In this document: piece after piece, positions 24,598 through 50,400 of the stretch
Layout of the letters: each line of letters starts with the position of its first letter
Position numbering within the stretch: the stretch's first letter is position 1
Origin: Haliotis asinina
Lineage: Eukaryota > Mollusca > Gastropoda > Lepetellida > Haliotidae
NCBI RefSeq assembly: GCF_037392515.1
Contig: NC_090295.1
Coordinates: 12,357,001 to 12,421,000 of the forward strand
Direction of reading: 5' to 3'
Length of the DNA stretch: 64,000 nt
Notes under the pieces: generated by a model
What the model was told of the DNA's origin: nothing
Databases searched by the model: none
What the model saw: only the letters and a program-made list of their open reading frames with translations
Made by a program: the position numbers and the translations under genes

Positions 24598-25466
24598 TGT
24601 CTATAAAAACATATGCTTTTGTAGCGTTGGATCTAAGATGCATCATGGTAGCTTACGCAACTTCAAACGTCAGTGTTGTTCGATGGGTAATGAAAATTAA
24701 ACTGAAGTTGTGTAAAAGCATATACTGGAATACGTGTTTATTAGACAAAATATATCAACATGTTGTACAATCTTATGTTTCGTATAACATACTTAATCGC
24801 AACATAAAATGTCTTGTCTCGAAACCGTCCGAAACTTGGGACAATCTATTGCCAGAATGATGGAGAATGTTTCATTCGATATTTCCACACCTTTCCAGAT
24901 GTAAAATAACACCTGTTCCTTTTGTACTTTGCAGTATAATTTGAAACAAACAAACCATGGCACGTACAACAATGTAAAGCCGAAAAAGGGCAAACGGTCG
25001 CGAGTTACCTAACTCTTTGATACCCATCATTGCATAATATACAGACAAGATTCCAATATCCAGCCAGAACGGTGCGAACAAGGCATGCGACTCAAAACAG
25101 GACAATAAGCAGTTCAGTCTCTGTTACGACAACCGTAAACCAGCCTGGACCTTCCGTTGATGAACGACGTCAGATTCAACGTCGGTTTACAGACATCATA
25201 TATGGCGTCATGACGTCAATTTGGCAGACCGGTCACTGGAAAAGGGTTTCTATATACTCCTAAAGCATGCTACTGTTACCACTTAAAAGTTTAGAGAATA
25301 CTTCGAGTGTGTTTTCTGATTTAATACACAAACATCAAGCTGAGTTAAGTTTGTTTGCTGCGTTACGGAATTTCACTTACATGACGAAATCCAGACCAGA
25401 CAATCCAGTGTTCAGCATCATATTCAAAGGCATACACTCACATTACACAAAGTGCGTTGACTGATG
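24598..25466. other. Intergenic, nothing recognised
   Basis: Several short frames without family resemblance. Confidence 0.4.
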
Positions 25467-25552
25467 CTCAGGTTGTTGATCAATGGATTATTTACAGACC
25501 GATACCATATAGCTGGAATATTGTTGCGTGCGGCGTAAAACTCACTCACGCA
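25467..25552 (+). repeat. SINE fragment, 3' part
   Basis: GTTGTTGATCAATGG to GCGGCGTAAAACTCACTCAC. Confidence 0.75.
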
Positions 25553-25843
25553 TTATCACAGGAGGACGCTTTACTCACCTTTACCGTATTCTCTGTTGTG
25601 GTGTTTAAGGAATAAACCGGGGTTTCAGCTGGGACGCTTTGATGCTAAGTAATGGTTGGGATTCACATAGCATCGTTCATCTTGTGACACTTAATGGTAT
25701 TTCTCTCTTTGTCCTCATGATAATTCCAGTTTAATTAAACACGACTAATTCATCACGGACGGGTAATCAAGCTAGACGATTCACATTGTCAATCGAAACA
25801 GTTATATAGATGCAAATTTATGTTTAACGCCGTTTTACCTTAC

Positions 25844-25998
25844 TGTGAGTGAGTTGGGTTTTATGCCGCTTTTAGCAGTATTCCAGCAATAAGAAGGCAG
25901 GGGACACCAGAAATGGGCTCAACACATTGAACCCATGTGGGGAATGGAACCCGGTTATTAGGCGTGACAACATAATGCTTTAACGACTAGGCTATCCC
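25844..25998 (-). repeat. SINE, tRNA-head family
   Basis: GTGAGTGAGTTGGGTTTTATG to AACGACTAGGCTATCCCA. Confidence 0.8.
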
Positions 25999-26038
25999 AA
26001 CTCAATGTTTTTGAGTAGAGATGCAACTATATACCTAA

Positions 26039-26188
26039 GGATGTTAAATTTTACGTTCTTGTAAAAATGTTCCAGCAATATTAAGGACGGGGACAACAGA
26101 ATGGGCTTCACATATTGTACCCGTGGTGAATCGAACCCTGGTCTTCGGTGTGACGAGCGAACTCTTTTGCCACTAGGCTACCCCGCCG
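26039..26188 (-). repeat. SINE, tRNA-head family, tail lost
   Basis: ATGTTCCAGCAATATTAAGG, GTGAATCGAACCCTGGTCTTC, CACTAGGCTACCCCGCC; abuts the 37-bp minisatellite. Confidence 0.8.
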
Positions 26189-26199
26189 ACTCTTTGGGA

Positions 26200-27896
26200 T
26201 AGTAGTGTACACAGTTGATAGAATTAGACTTGGTTGTAGTAGTGTACACAGCTGACAGAATAAGACTAGGTTGTAGTAGTGCACAGAGCTAACGGAATTA
26301 GATTAGGCTGTAGTGTACAGAGCTAACAGAATAAGACTAGGCTGTAGTAGTTTCCAGACCTGACAGAATAAGACTAAGATGTAATAGTGTACAGAGCTGA
26401 CAGAATGAGACTAGGTTGTAGTAGTGTACAAAGCTGACAGAATTAGACTAGGTTGTAGTAGTGTACAAAGCTGACAGATTTAGACTAGGTTGTAGTAGTG
26501 TACAAAGCTGACAGATTTAGACTAGGTTGTAGTAGTGTACAGAGCTGACAGAATTAGACTAGGTTGTAGTAGTGTACAGAGCTGACAGAATTAGACTACG
26601 TTGTAGTAGTGTACAGAGCTGACAGAATTAGACTAGGTTGTAGTAGTGTACAAAGCTGACTGCATTAGACTACGTTGTAGTAGTGTATAGAGCTGACTGC
26701 ATTAGACTACGTTGTAGTAGTGTACAGAGCTGACAGAATTAGACTAGGTTGTTGTAGTGTATAGATCTGACCGAATTAGACCAGGATGTAGTAGTGTACA
26801 GAGCTGACAGAATTAGACTAGGTTGTAGTAGTGTATAGAGCTGACCGAATTAGACCAGGATGTAGTAGTGTACAGAGCTGACCGAATTAGACTAGGTTGT
26901 AGTAGTGTATAGAGCTGACTGCATTAGACTACGTTGTAGAAGTGTACAGAGCTGACAGAATTAGACTAGGTTGTAGTAGTGTATAGAGCTGACAGAATTA
27001 GACCAGGATGTAGTAGTGTATAGAGCTGACCGAATTAGACTAGGTTGTAGTAGTGTATAGAGCTGACCGAATTAGACCAGGATGTAGTAGTGTACGGAGC
27101 TGACTGCATTACACTAGGTTGTAGTGGTGTACAGAGCTGACAGAATTAGACTAGGTTGTAGTAGTGTATAGAGCTGACCGAATTAGACCAGGATGTAGTA
27201 GTGTACGGAGCTGACTGCATTACACTAGGTTGTAGTAGTGTACAGAGCTGACAGAATTAGACTAGGTTGTAGTAGTGTATAGAGCTGACCGAATTAGACC
27301 AGGATGTAGTAGTGTATGGAGCTGACCGAATTAGACTAGGTTGTAGTAGTGTATAGAGCTGACCGAATTAGACTAGGTTGTAGTAGTGTATAGAGCTGAC
27401 CGAATTAGACCAGGATGTAGTAGTGTACAGAGCTGACTGCATTAGACTAGGTTGTAGTAGTGTACAGAGCTGACAGAATTAGACCAGGATGTAGTAGTGT
27501 ACAGAGCTGACCGAATTAGACCAGGATGTAGTAGTGTACAGAGCTGACAGAAATAGACTAGGTTGCAGTAGTGTACAGAGCTGACAGAATTAGACCAGGA
27601 TGTAGTAGTGTACAGAGCTGACAGAAATAGACTAGGTTGCAGTAGTGTACAGAGCTGACAGAATTAGACCAGGATGTAGTAGTGTACAGAGCTGACAGAA
27701 TTAGACCAGGATGTAGTAGTGTACAGAGCTGACAGAATTAGACCAGGATGTAGTAGTGTACAGAGCTGACAGAATTAGACTAGGTTGTAGTAGTGTATAG
27801 AGCTGACAGAATTAAACCAGGATGTAGTAGTGTACAGAGCTGACTGCATTAGACAACGTTGTAGTAGTGTACAGAGCTGACAGAATTAGACTAGGT
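26200..27896. repeat. 37-bp minisatellite, about 46 units
   Basis: Unit TGTAGTAGTGTACAGAGCTG ACAGAATTAGACTAGGT. Two main variants interleave: ..GACTAGGT and ..GACCAGGAT, plus ACAGAATT / ACCGAATT / ACTGCATT forms. The first units near 26200-26400 are the most diverged. It begins right after two tRNA-type SINEs. No repeat-internal gene. Confidence 0.95.
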
Positions 27897-28075
27897 CGTT
27901 TTCTTCGATTGCAAAATCTTCATGAACATTAGAGGTAATGTTGTAGACAGAACGTCGGTGGTATATTTGCCGGGGGTAACAGTCTGACTAGAAGGTTCGC
28001 TCGTCACACAGAAAACCCGAATTCGATTTCACATATATGTACAATTGTGAACCCCATTTCTGTTTCCCCTGTCGC

Positions 28076-28081
28076 TTTATT
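28076..28081 (-). terminator. Possible poly(A) signal of gene B
   Basis: AATAAA on the minus strand about 820 bp past the stop. An ATTAAA-like hexamer near 28592 is a closer alternative. Confidence 0.25.
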
Positions 28082-28450
28082 GAATCTTCCATATCAATGC
28101 AAACATGTACGGGCTAAATGCTGTATAATATAGTTAGTATTATTCGAATTAATTCCTCCATCCAGATGTATTTTGATATACATTAACATTCATGATGAGT
28201 GGTTCATCTGTTTACAACAATCTGTTGCCCATATCACATCATTTTAATGCTGCATAAACATTACTATGATTAACCTTTTCACTATCAGCACGGACAGATC
28301 GCCAGTCAATCCTGCAGCGGATATCAAACATACAGAATGTCATTTGATAGTATTTCTCCTGTGTTTTGCTCCTCCCAGTCCATGGCCGTACAAATATTGT
28401 ACACAAGCGGAATTATGGACTTAGTGAGTCTTCGTACACGATATTTTAAA

Positions 28451-28506
28451 GTAAGTGAGTGAGTTTAGTTTTACACAGCAATATTCCTGCTATAAGGCGG
28501 CTGTTA
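28451..28506 (-). repeat. SINE fragment, 3' module
   Basis: AGTAAGTGAGTGAGTTTAGTT to GGCGGCTGTT. Confidence 0.65.
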
Positions 28507-28621
28507 TTTTAAAGTGTGTTCAGAATATTAAAATCTTTAGCAACATCAATTGCTTGTTTTGGTTACGTTGTCTGTGTTGGATGGCCCGGAATAATTTTAA
28601 TAATTGCATCAGAAGCAAAAT

Positions 28622-28895
28622 TTTGATTCACAGAGTGACGTTGATGTAAGAGCAATTGCCAAAGAAGAACTGGAAAGGTCTTTGTCGGTCCGGATTATGT
28701 TAAAATAGGGTTTAGGACACCAAAATGTGGTTGCACAGAGTGTCAGAGGCATGAGAACAATTGTCAAAGAAGGACTGGAAAGGTCTTTGTCGGTCCGGAT
28801 TATGTTAAAATAGGGCACAGGACACCAACATTTGGTTGCACAGAGTGTCAGAGGCATGAGAACAATTCTCAGAGAAGCACTAGAAAGACCTTTGA
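28622..28895 (-). repeat. 105-bp tandem repeat (about 2.6 units) in the 3' UTR of gene B
   Basis: The phrase CTGGAAAGGTCTTTGTCGGT recurs 105 bp apart, with a third, more diverged unit ending next to the stop codon. Because 105 is a multiple of three, an off-frame minus-strand frame (28980-28609) stays open through the units. I read this as 3' UTR, not protein. Confidence 0.75.
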
Positions 28896-28903
28896 TGGCG
28901 TAT

Positions 28904-43653
<14,750 letters not shown>

Positions 43654-43854
43654 TTTCTCGGTATCGCCCAGCTATTCACCAAGTCTGTTGTAATCCACTA
43701 ACTAGGGCATGAAGTGAGCTTGTTCGCGAGATAGAATCGTGGATACATGCTGTTGCATAAGCACACGCGTCTTGGACATGCTCGCCTGAAAGCATTTAGT
43801 CGTTTCGTGATGTCCATATTTGACTTACCAGAGGCGAACGTCCGTAATGAACGC

Positions 43855-43970
43855 TAGTTAGTTTTAGTTTTACGCCGCTCCTGGCTATATTCCATCAATA
43901 ACCGACTGGAGGAATCGAACCCGGGTGCTGGGCATGACGAGTGAACACTTTAAGCACCAGGCTACCCAAG
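43855..43970 (-). repeat. SINE, tRNA-head family, shortened body
   Basis: TTTTAGTTTTACGCCGCTCC to AGCACCAGGCTACCCA. Confidence 0.75.
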
Positions 43971-44256
43971 TAGGTCCCTCAGTAGTTAATGATTCCACAG
44001 TAATGTCTTAAAAGTTCAGAACTTCAGCACAAACAATCTGATGACTAAACAACGCATACACAGGGATGAAATATTTCAGACGGTAGGTTTCCAAACAACA
44101 GTGTTTGCTCTTGAATTGTAATAAAAATACATTACGTTGATGGGACAACATAGATGCATTCAGATATGGAAATATTAGAGTTAACCGGTGTGATTAATTC
44201 TCTTGACAATGACCAGGAACTTGATGCCAAGGTCGATACGTAGTTAGACATGAAAA

Positions 44257-44516
44257 GATCCGGATTAGAACTGATCTTCAGCAGCCCATGCTTGTCGTAA
44301 CTGGCGACTAACAGGATCTGGTGGTCAGGCTCGCTAACGCATGTCATCGGTTCCCTTTTGTGCATGTCAATGATCATGTTGTTGATCAATGGATTATCTG
44401 GTCCACATTTAATTATTTTCAGACCGTAGCAATATATGGCTTGAATATTCCTAAGTGCGGCGTATAACACAAAACCAATCAACCAACCAACCAACCAACC
44501 AACCAACCAACCAACG
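44257..44516 (+). repeat. SINE, long-head family, with (AACC)n tail
   Basis: AGATCCGGATTAGAACTGATC to GTGCGGCGTATAAC; tail is (CAAC)n in place of (ACTC)n. Confidence 0.8.
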
Positions 44517-44766
44517 ATACGCAGTTCTCAGCAAAGAGAGGTGATACTTTGATAATGTGTTCCGTTTCCCTTACAAAATGTTTTATAACCGCACACTTCC
44601 TTATTACCATATCGTTAGTAGATCTTTCCATTTCCTTTCTAACTTAAATCAGATGATGGACTATTGCTCGTTTTAAGACATTCACTCAGCAAGTGCCTCA
44701 ACCAATAAAGGGTTGTATTTAACTCATATTGCAACGTTTGCAAACAGATGCAAGTTGTACTCTAAT

Positions 44767-44876
44767 CAGGGCCTGGATTTTCAAAGCTCTCTTAGCGCTA
44801 AGATAGTCGTAAGTTAATGCTAATGTATGACACTTACGACTACCTTAGTGCTAAGACAGCCTCAAAAGTCCAGGCC
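44767..44876. mobile_element. Palindromic MITE-like element
   Basis: CAGGGCCTGGATTTTCAAAG at the left and AAAAGTCCAGGCC at the right, with CTTAGCGCTAAGATAGTCGTAAG mirrored by CTTACGACTACCTTAGTGC. Related arms occur at 33409-33480. Confidence 0.65.
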
Positions 44877-45156
44877 GTGGTTCCTAAACGCAGCATGCAG
44901 ACTGACTGGTTTAACCGGCAATAACTCACGAACTCAACAGAGGGATATGGGTGTCCATGTCTGCCTGTCCTCATCAGATGTGTCCACGAATACGTCACAT
45001 GGAGTCAACGACAAGATCCATTTCCCATTCAGCTACAATCGTTGTGAAAGCAAACAGAGAAGCGTGGCATGAACGTATTGAACTTGAACTACGTGCTATC
45101 TTGTACATGCTCGACCTTACCACGGACCTTACGATTCGTGACCTTTGACCACACTG

Positions 45157-45670
45157 TATCTCAGCTGACTAGTATGCAGCATGGTTCTCAGATGGAGTTT
45201 TGTGTCTTAGTTGACTAGTATGCAGTATAGTATTTCTGTGGACTAGTGTGGAGTATTGTGTCTCAACTGACTTGTATGCAGTATACTATCTCAACTGACC
45301 AGTATGTAGTATAAAATCTCAACTGACTAGTATTCAGTATGGTATCTTAACTGACTAGTATGTAACATGTTATCTCAGTTGACTACCATGCAGTATAATA
45401 CCTCAGTTGACAAGCATGCAGTATAGTATCTCAGTTGACTAGCATGCAGTATAGTATCTCAACTGACTAGCATGCAGTGTAGTATCTCAGTTGACTAGCA
45501 TGCAGTATGGCATCTCAACTGACTAGTATCCAATATACTATCTGAGTTGATTAGCATCACGTATAGTATATGAGTTGACTAGTATGCAGCATAGTATCTC
45601 AGTTCACTAGTATGGAGTATAATATCTCAGTCGACCAGTATGAAGCATGGTATCTCAGTTGACTCGTAAT
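45157..45670. repeat. 28-bp minisatellite, about 18 units
   Basis: Unit AGTATCTCAGTTGACTAGCA TGCAGTAT, moderately diverged. It lies in the spacer between the start regions of genes B and C. Confidence 0.9.
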
Positions 45671-46019
45671 ACACAACCCCAGCATACATCAGTGTTAGTA
45701 TAAGCAGGCGCGCGCACGCATGCACGCACACACATACCTTTGAACTGCACTGTTTTGTTGAGCATAAGGTTAAGTTCTTATTTAACCCCATCTCACTTGT
45801 AGTGTGCGAGCTCTAAGACTTATAACTTCAACAATTTTCTCAGCTGTAATTATAAATTGTATCGCCAGCGTTTTGTTAATGATAAGCGGACACAACACAA
45901 TGTCTGTGTGACATATCGCCAGAAAGGGTAACTCGATCGCTTCATGTGCGATCGAATCCAAGTACTGAAAGCTCAAACACGTGTAGATCATTGCCCTAAT
46001 ATCTTATACACGTGAACAT

Positions 46020-46195
46020 ACGGGTTAGAATTTGTCTTCAGCGACCCATGCTTGTCGCAAGAAGCGACTAACGGGGATCGGGTGGTCAGAGTCTCCGACT
46101 TGGTCCACACATCGTAACCCAATTGCGTAGATCGATGCCCATGCTGCTGATCACTGGATTGACAAATATTGCGGCGTTATACAGCCAACCAACCA
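46020..46195 (+). repeat. SINE, long-head family, internally deleted
   Basis: ACGGGTTAGAATTTGTCTTC to ATATTGCGGCGTTATACAGCC. Confidence 0.75.
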
Positions 46196-46735
46196 GCTAG
46201 TCAACCAATCTAATGACTTATCCCCTGATTGTGCACACATTTATTTGACCGCAGGACGTTCTACGTGTTCATGCATATAACAAGTTGATAAATCTCAAAT
46301 GTCCAGGTAGGAGGCTAATTATCTTCATTTAAATCAAATACAGTGCTCTGCTGAGGATCTGTGGGTCTGTGGATCCTGGGTCCCGGGGACGTCTTCTTTG
46401 TATGCACAATGTCTATATATGTATTACCTTAATCCGCATGGTCAAGTCAAATTCAAAATGACACCGAGATGTTCAGTCAAATAGGTATGGGAGATAAAGA
46501 CAAAAAAACAAGGGCATTTGCAATGCGCTGAATTTCGCAGCACGGAGTGGCACGCTTAAGGTCCTACGCTTGTAATCATGCCATGATACCATGCAAGAAA
46601 GCATAGAACCTCGGCGTTAGATAATATAAAGGGAAATTACATAGAGGTGGCAGTGTCTCTGCTTTGCTCCATTGCCATCGACCACAGTTCGTCTACAGAG
46701 AAATTGGAAATGCACATGATAAACGAAGAACTTTC

Positions 46736-47015
46736 TTTTAAGTACTAATTTTCTTGAATTTTCAATACATAAAGTTGACTTTTCAAGATATTAAATTGAA
46801 TTTCCAAGATATTAAGATGATTTTCAAGTAAGGATGTTGAATTGTCTTAAAAGGATGTTGAATTTTCTTGATAGCAAGTTGAATTTTCATGACAGAAAAA
46901 ATTATTTTCAAGATACTTACTTGAATATTCAACAATGTTAATCTAAATTCTTAAGATATTAAGTTGAATTTTCATAATACTGAGTTGAATTTTCAAGAAA
47001 GGATGTTCAATTTTC
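46736..47015. repeat. Degenerate TTGAATTTTC tandem array
   Basis: About 14 irregular units of 19-21 bp built on AAGTTGAATTTTCAAGATAT. AT-rich, and ends about 400 bp upstream of the gene C start codon. Confidence 0.8.
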
Positions 47016-47408
47016 AACCATTCCAGATCCCGTCCCTTCCAGGTCCCACGCCATGCTCATGCTATATAATTGACATCGTTCAGTCCAAAGTGGTTTCAAT
47101 GAGGATGTGGGATTTGTCACATGTATTTACGATTATGGAAAATGTATATTCTACAAACATTACAGATTACTCGTGTGCATATTTATTTTGAAACAATGTT
47201 TGATATACATTACAAGGATGCACAACTTATTGGCCCTCATGACGCCCAAATATATATCTCCCTACCCAACTTAATAGGTATGAAACGTTGGAACGGTCAG
47301 GAGAAATTCAGACGTGTCAAGGCATAATTACTCCGTAGCTCAACGTAAGGGGAGCTTGGTTCAGAAGTGTCAATATATTGCTTGAATTTCTTCACGATAG
47401 TATTCAAG

Positions 47409-47436
47409 ATGTACAGAAAGGAGGCGTCCAGAGGGG
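47409..47436 (+). CDS. Gene C exon 1 (first 9 codons)
   Basis: ATG then MYRKEASRG and one base before a perfect donor GTAAGT, phase 1 as needed for exon 2. Very short and basic; chosen because position, phase and donor all fit. The frame stays open some codons 5' of the ATG, so an earlier start is not excluded. Confidence 0.6.
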
Positions 47437-50400
47437 GTAAGTGCTGTCTTTTAATTGATGAGTTCGAATCCATTTTAAATCAGGACTGGTACATTTCGTC
47501 TGATTTCATTTGAGACCATTAAACTGCTCTCTGGCACAAAATCTTATAATTTCAACAATATTTTTGCAATCACGTGATTTGACAGACCACCTCTGATGAT
47601 TTTTCACATAATTTTGATACCCGAAAAGAAACGTTCTCTAACATATGATCATTATTTTGCTGTCACATTTCGCTATTTTTTAACAGTGGGAACCACTTGC
47701 TGGTAGAACAGTCAGGTACTTCATCAAGCCTGTGCCGTGAAATTTCATTTTCACACGTGCAACCCTCATAGCCGCAATTACGAGAGCTTGTGTTCGTGAG
47801 CAATTCATCGGTCTAAAATGAAATAAAAAAGTCTATATCTGGGTGGTTTTAATTTGAGCTGTTGCACATTCTGTATCGTATGATGTTGCCTTGTATACAA
47901 CTAACATGATTTTGTTCGTTTAGTGGTTGACGCTGTACTCAAATTCACTGGGTTGTTCGCTTAAAGCCGCACTCAGCAATATTCCAGTTACATGGCAGCA
48001 GTCTGTAAATACTCGAGTGATCAACAGCATGAACATAAGTTTAAGAAGTCCGGAAACATTCGCAAGAGTTTACGCAAATGTTTGGATTGTAACAATTTAA
48101 TGTAATGACATTGATGTTGTCAGTATCAACGAGGAACTAGCAATTGTCTTGATTGACGAACGAAAAACTTCAAAGTAATGTGTGCTATTGTGTACAACAT
48201 ACCTTGTGATGTGAAGTCGGGCGTTCTACCATAATGTAATGTGATTTTGTTGACAGAAAGAGTAAAGATAATAAACCAGCAAAGATATTATCCTTATATT
48301 ATCCTTCCTACGCTTGCCAAACAATGGACTAGGGTATCGAAACACCTATTCGACAAAATTTGTCGTTTAAGATCAAACATGAGTGAGTGAGTGAGTTTTA
48401 GTTTTACGCCGCACTCAGCAATATTCCATCGATATGGTGGTGGTCTGAAAATAATCGAGTCTGGACCAGACAATCCAGTGACCAACATCATGAGCATCGA
48501 TCTGTGCAATTGGGAACCGATGACATGTGTCAACCAAGTCAGCGCGTCTGACCACACGATTATCTGCAGAAAACGTCTTTTACCACAATTTACCCCATTA
48601 TTTAAATCTACAAGAACAGCACGTGTCATTGATCTAAGCTTTAAATAACCTAAAGCTCTTCAGTGAAGGCCTCTAAATCAATAATAATTGATCCTTATTT
48701 GTTCAATAATCTGTGTTTCTCAAGTTAAATTGTCATTCATGTATCTGGAAACTATTCTTTCATATTTTGTGGACCAAAATTGTCTTGGTTGAACGTATGT
48801 TGAATGTTTCAGTGCCATGTATCTGCTCACGAAGATGGATCCTGGCTTACATAAGCTTCTTTGGGATGTTCTTCCTGTACGCGACACGGGTCAACATGAG
48901 TGTTGCTATCATCTGTATGGTCAGATCAGGAAACGGGAGTCTGTCGTCCAATCAAACACGGCTTGGCGACGACGTGTCATGGCCAAATCAAGCACTTCCT
49001 GAAAACCATGTTGAAGATGACACATGCTCAAAGCAGGACACATCAACGTCTAGTGCAGCCACGGTAACATGAATCTCCTTGCATTATACTATTATGTTTT
49101 TGCAGTAAGGGGATTCTACATCCTGGCTTCTATGAGCAAAAGTTAAAACAGTTTCGCTTAGAGCACTATATCTCATACGTAGACAGAATTATTTTGAGTT
49201 AAGTTTTCATTACTATCTCAAGGGGTGATTACAAAACACCAAAACACAGCAGACACTTTAGGGTTCGCCATACCACATCCGCTCCTCCCAACGCCCCCCA
49301 ACCCCCCCCCCCCTCCCCCCCACCCCCCCAATCGTGGATAAAAAAAAAGAAATTAAAAAGAAAGTAATAATAACAAAAGTCCAGTCAGTACCGATCGCCA
49401 GACAAATTCGATGCCACTAGGCTCAAAATAACGAATTACCGGTGAATGATTTTTTCTTAATTTTGCGATACCCCTGAAGTTAAGGAAAAGAGAACGATAT
49501 TGCTTGGATACATGTAATGTTCAGTCAATGCGTATTTTTCTTGTTTGTGTGCTTGCAGAAGGGCGAGTTTGACTGGGACAAACCCACCCGATCACGGGTC
49601 CTGGCTATGTATTTCTACGGGTATATCATCATGCAAATCCCCGGGGGGTGGCTGGCTGGGAGATACGGAGGCAGGAGGGTCTGGGGGCTGGCCTTCTTCC
49701 TGCTTGGGCTGTTCACAATCTTAACCCCTGTTGCAGCAAGGACCAGCCTGGCCTTTGTGTATGTGCTTCGCTTCCTGGTTGGACTTTCGGCGGTAGGTAT
49801 AGAGTACAAAACAGTATACATGTCGTGTGCGTGTGCGTATGAGTGCGTTAACGCTCTTCGAAATAATATGCTCTTGCCCATTGATATGGGGGTCTTTGTT
49901 TAAGTTATCTGTGAGTATTTCTACTATATGCATTTATCTAAAGCATAAAATGAACGAAGGCCATCTGTTTTTAACACCAGTTTGTTTATGCCATATATCA
50001 AATTGTGCATTCAAATGAATGTCATATCTGTATCTTGCTATAGTGAGTGAATATTCTTTTCTGTATATTCCTCAGTATTATTATAACCCTCCTACTCTGT
50101 TTAAATACAATGCATTGATGTCTGTAGACAACCCAATGGGATTAAGAAATCTTGCAATGTATGTCTTTCAGGCAAATGAACTGCATAAAAGCCGTCTATT
50201 GGCTGCAAAATAACTCATACAATGCTATGTATTATGGGCCGGTGGGCTACATACTCCTGAATAAAAGAAAGTTCTGTTTAGCAGCAATCGAGCAATATCA
50301 ATCACAGTAGGATTATTAAAGTACTGTCGGAAATAGGAAAACAAGAGTTATCAAAAGATGACATATCCCCCCGGCCCCAACATGTTTGAAAGGACAAATA

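Larger units (their letters stand above)
43654..47408. promoter_or_regulatory. Divergent spacer between genes B and C
   Basis: B and C start in opposite directions from the two sides of this 3.75 kb stretch, so their promoters, and perhaps non-coding first exons, must lie in or near it. It also holds several SINEs, a 28-bp minisatellite and a TTGAATTTTC repeat. No TATA box or CpG island was recognised by eye. Confidence 0.35.

Noticed and set aside
26200-27896. CRISPR-like array
   Set aside because: Units are contiguous with no unique spacers; it is a minisatellite in animal DNA.
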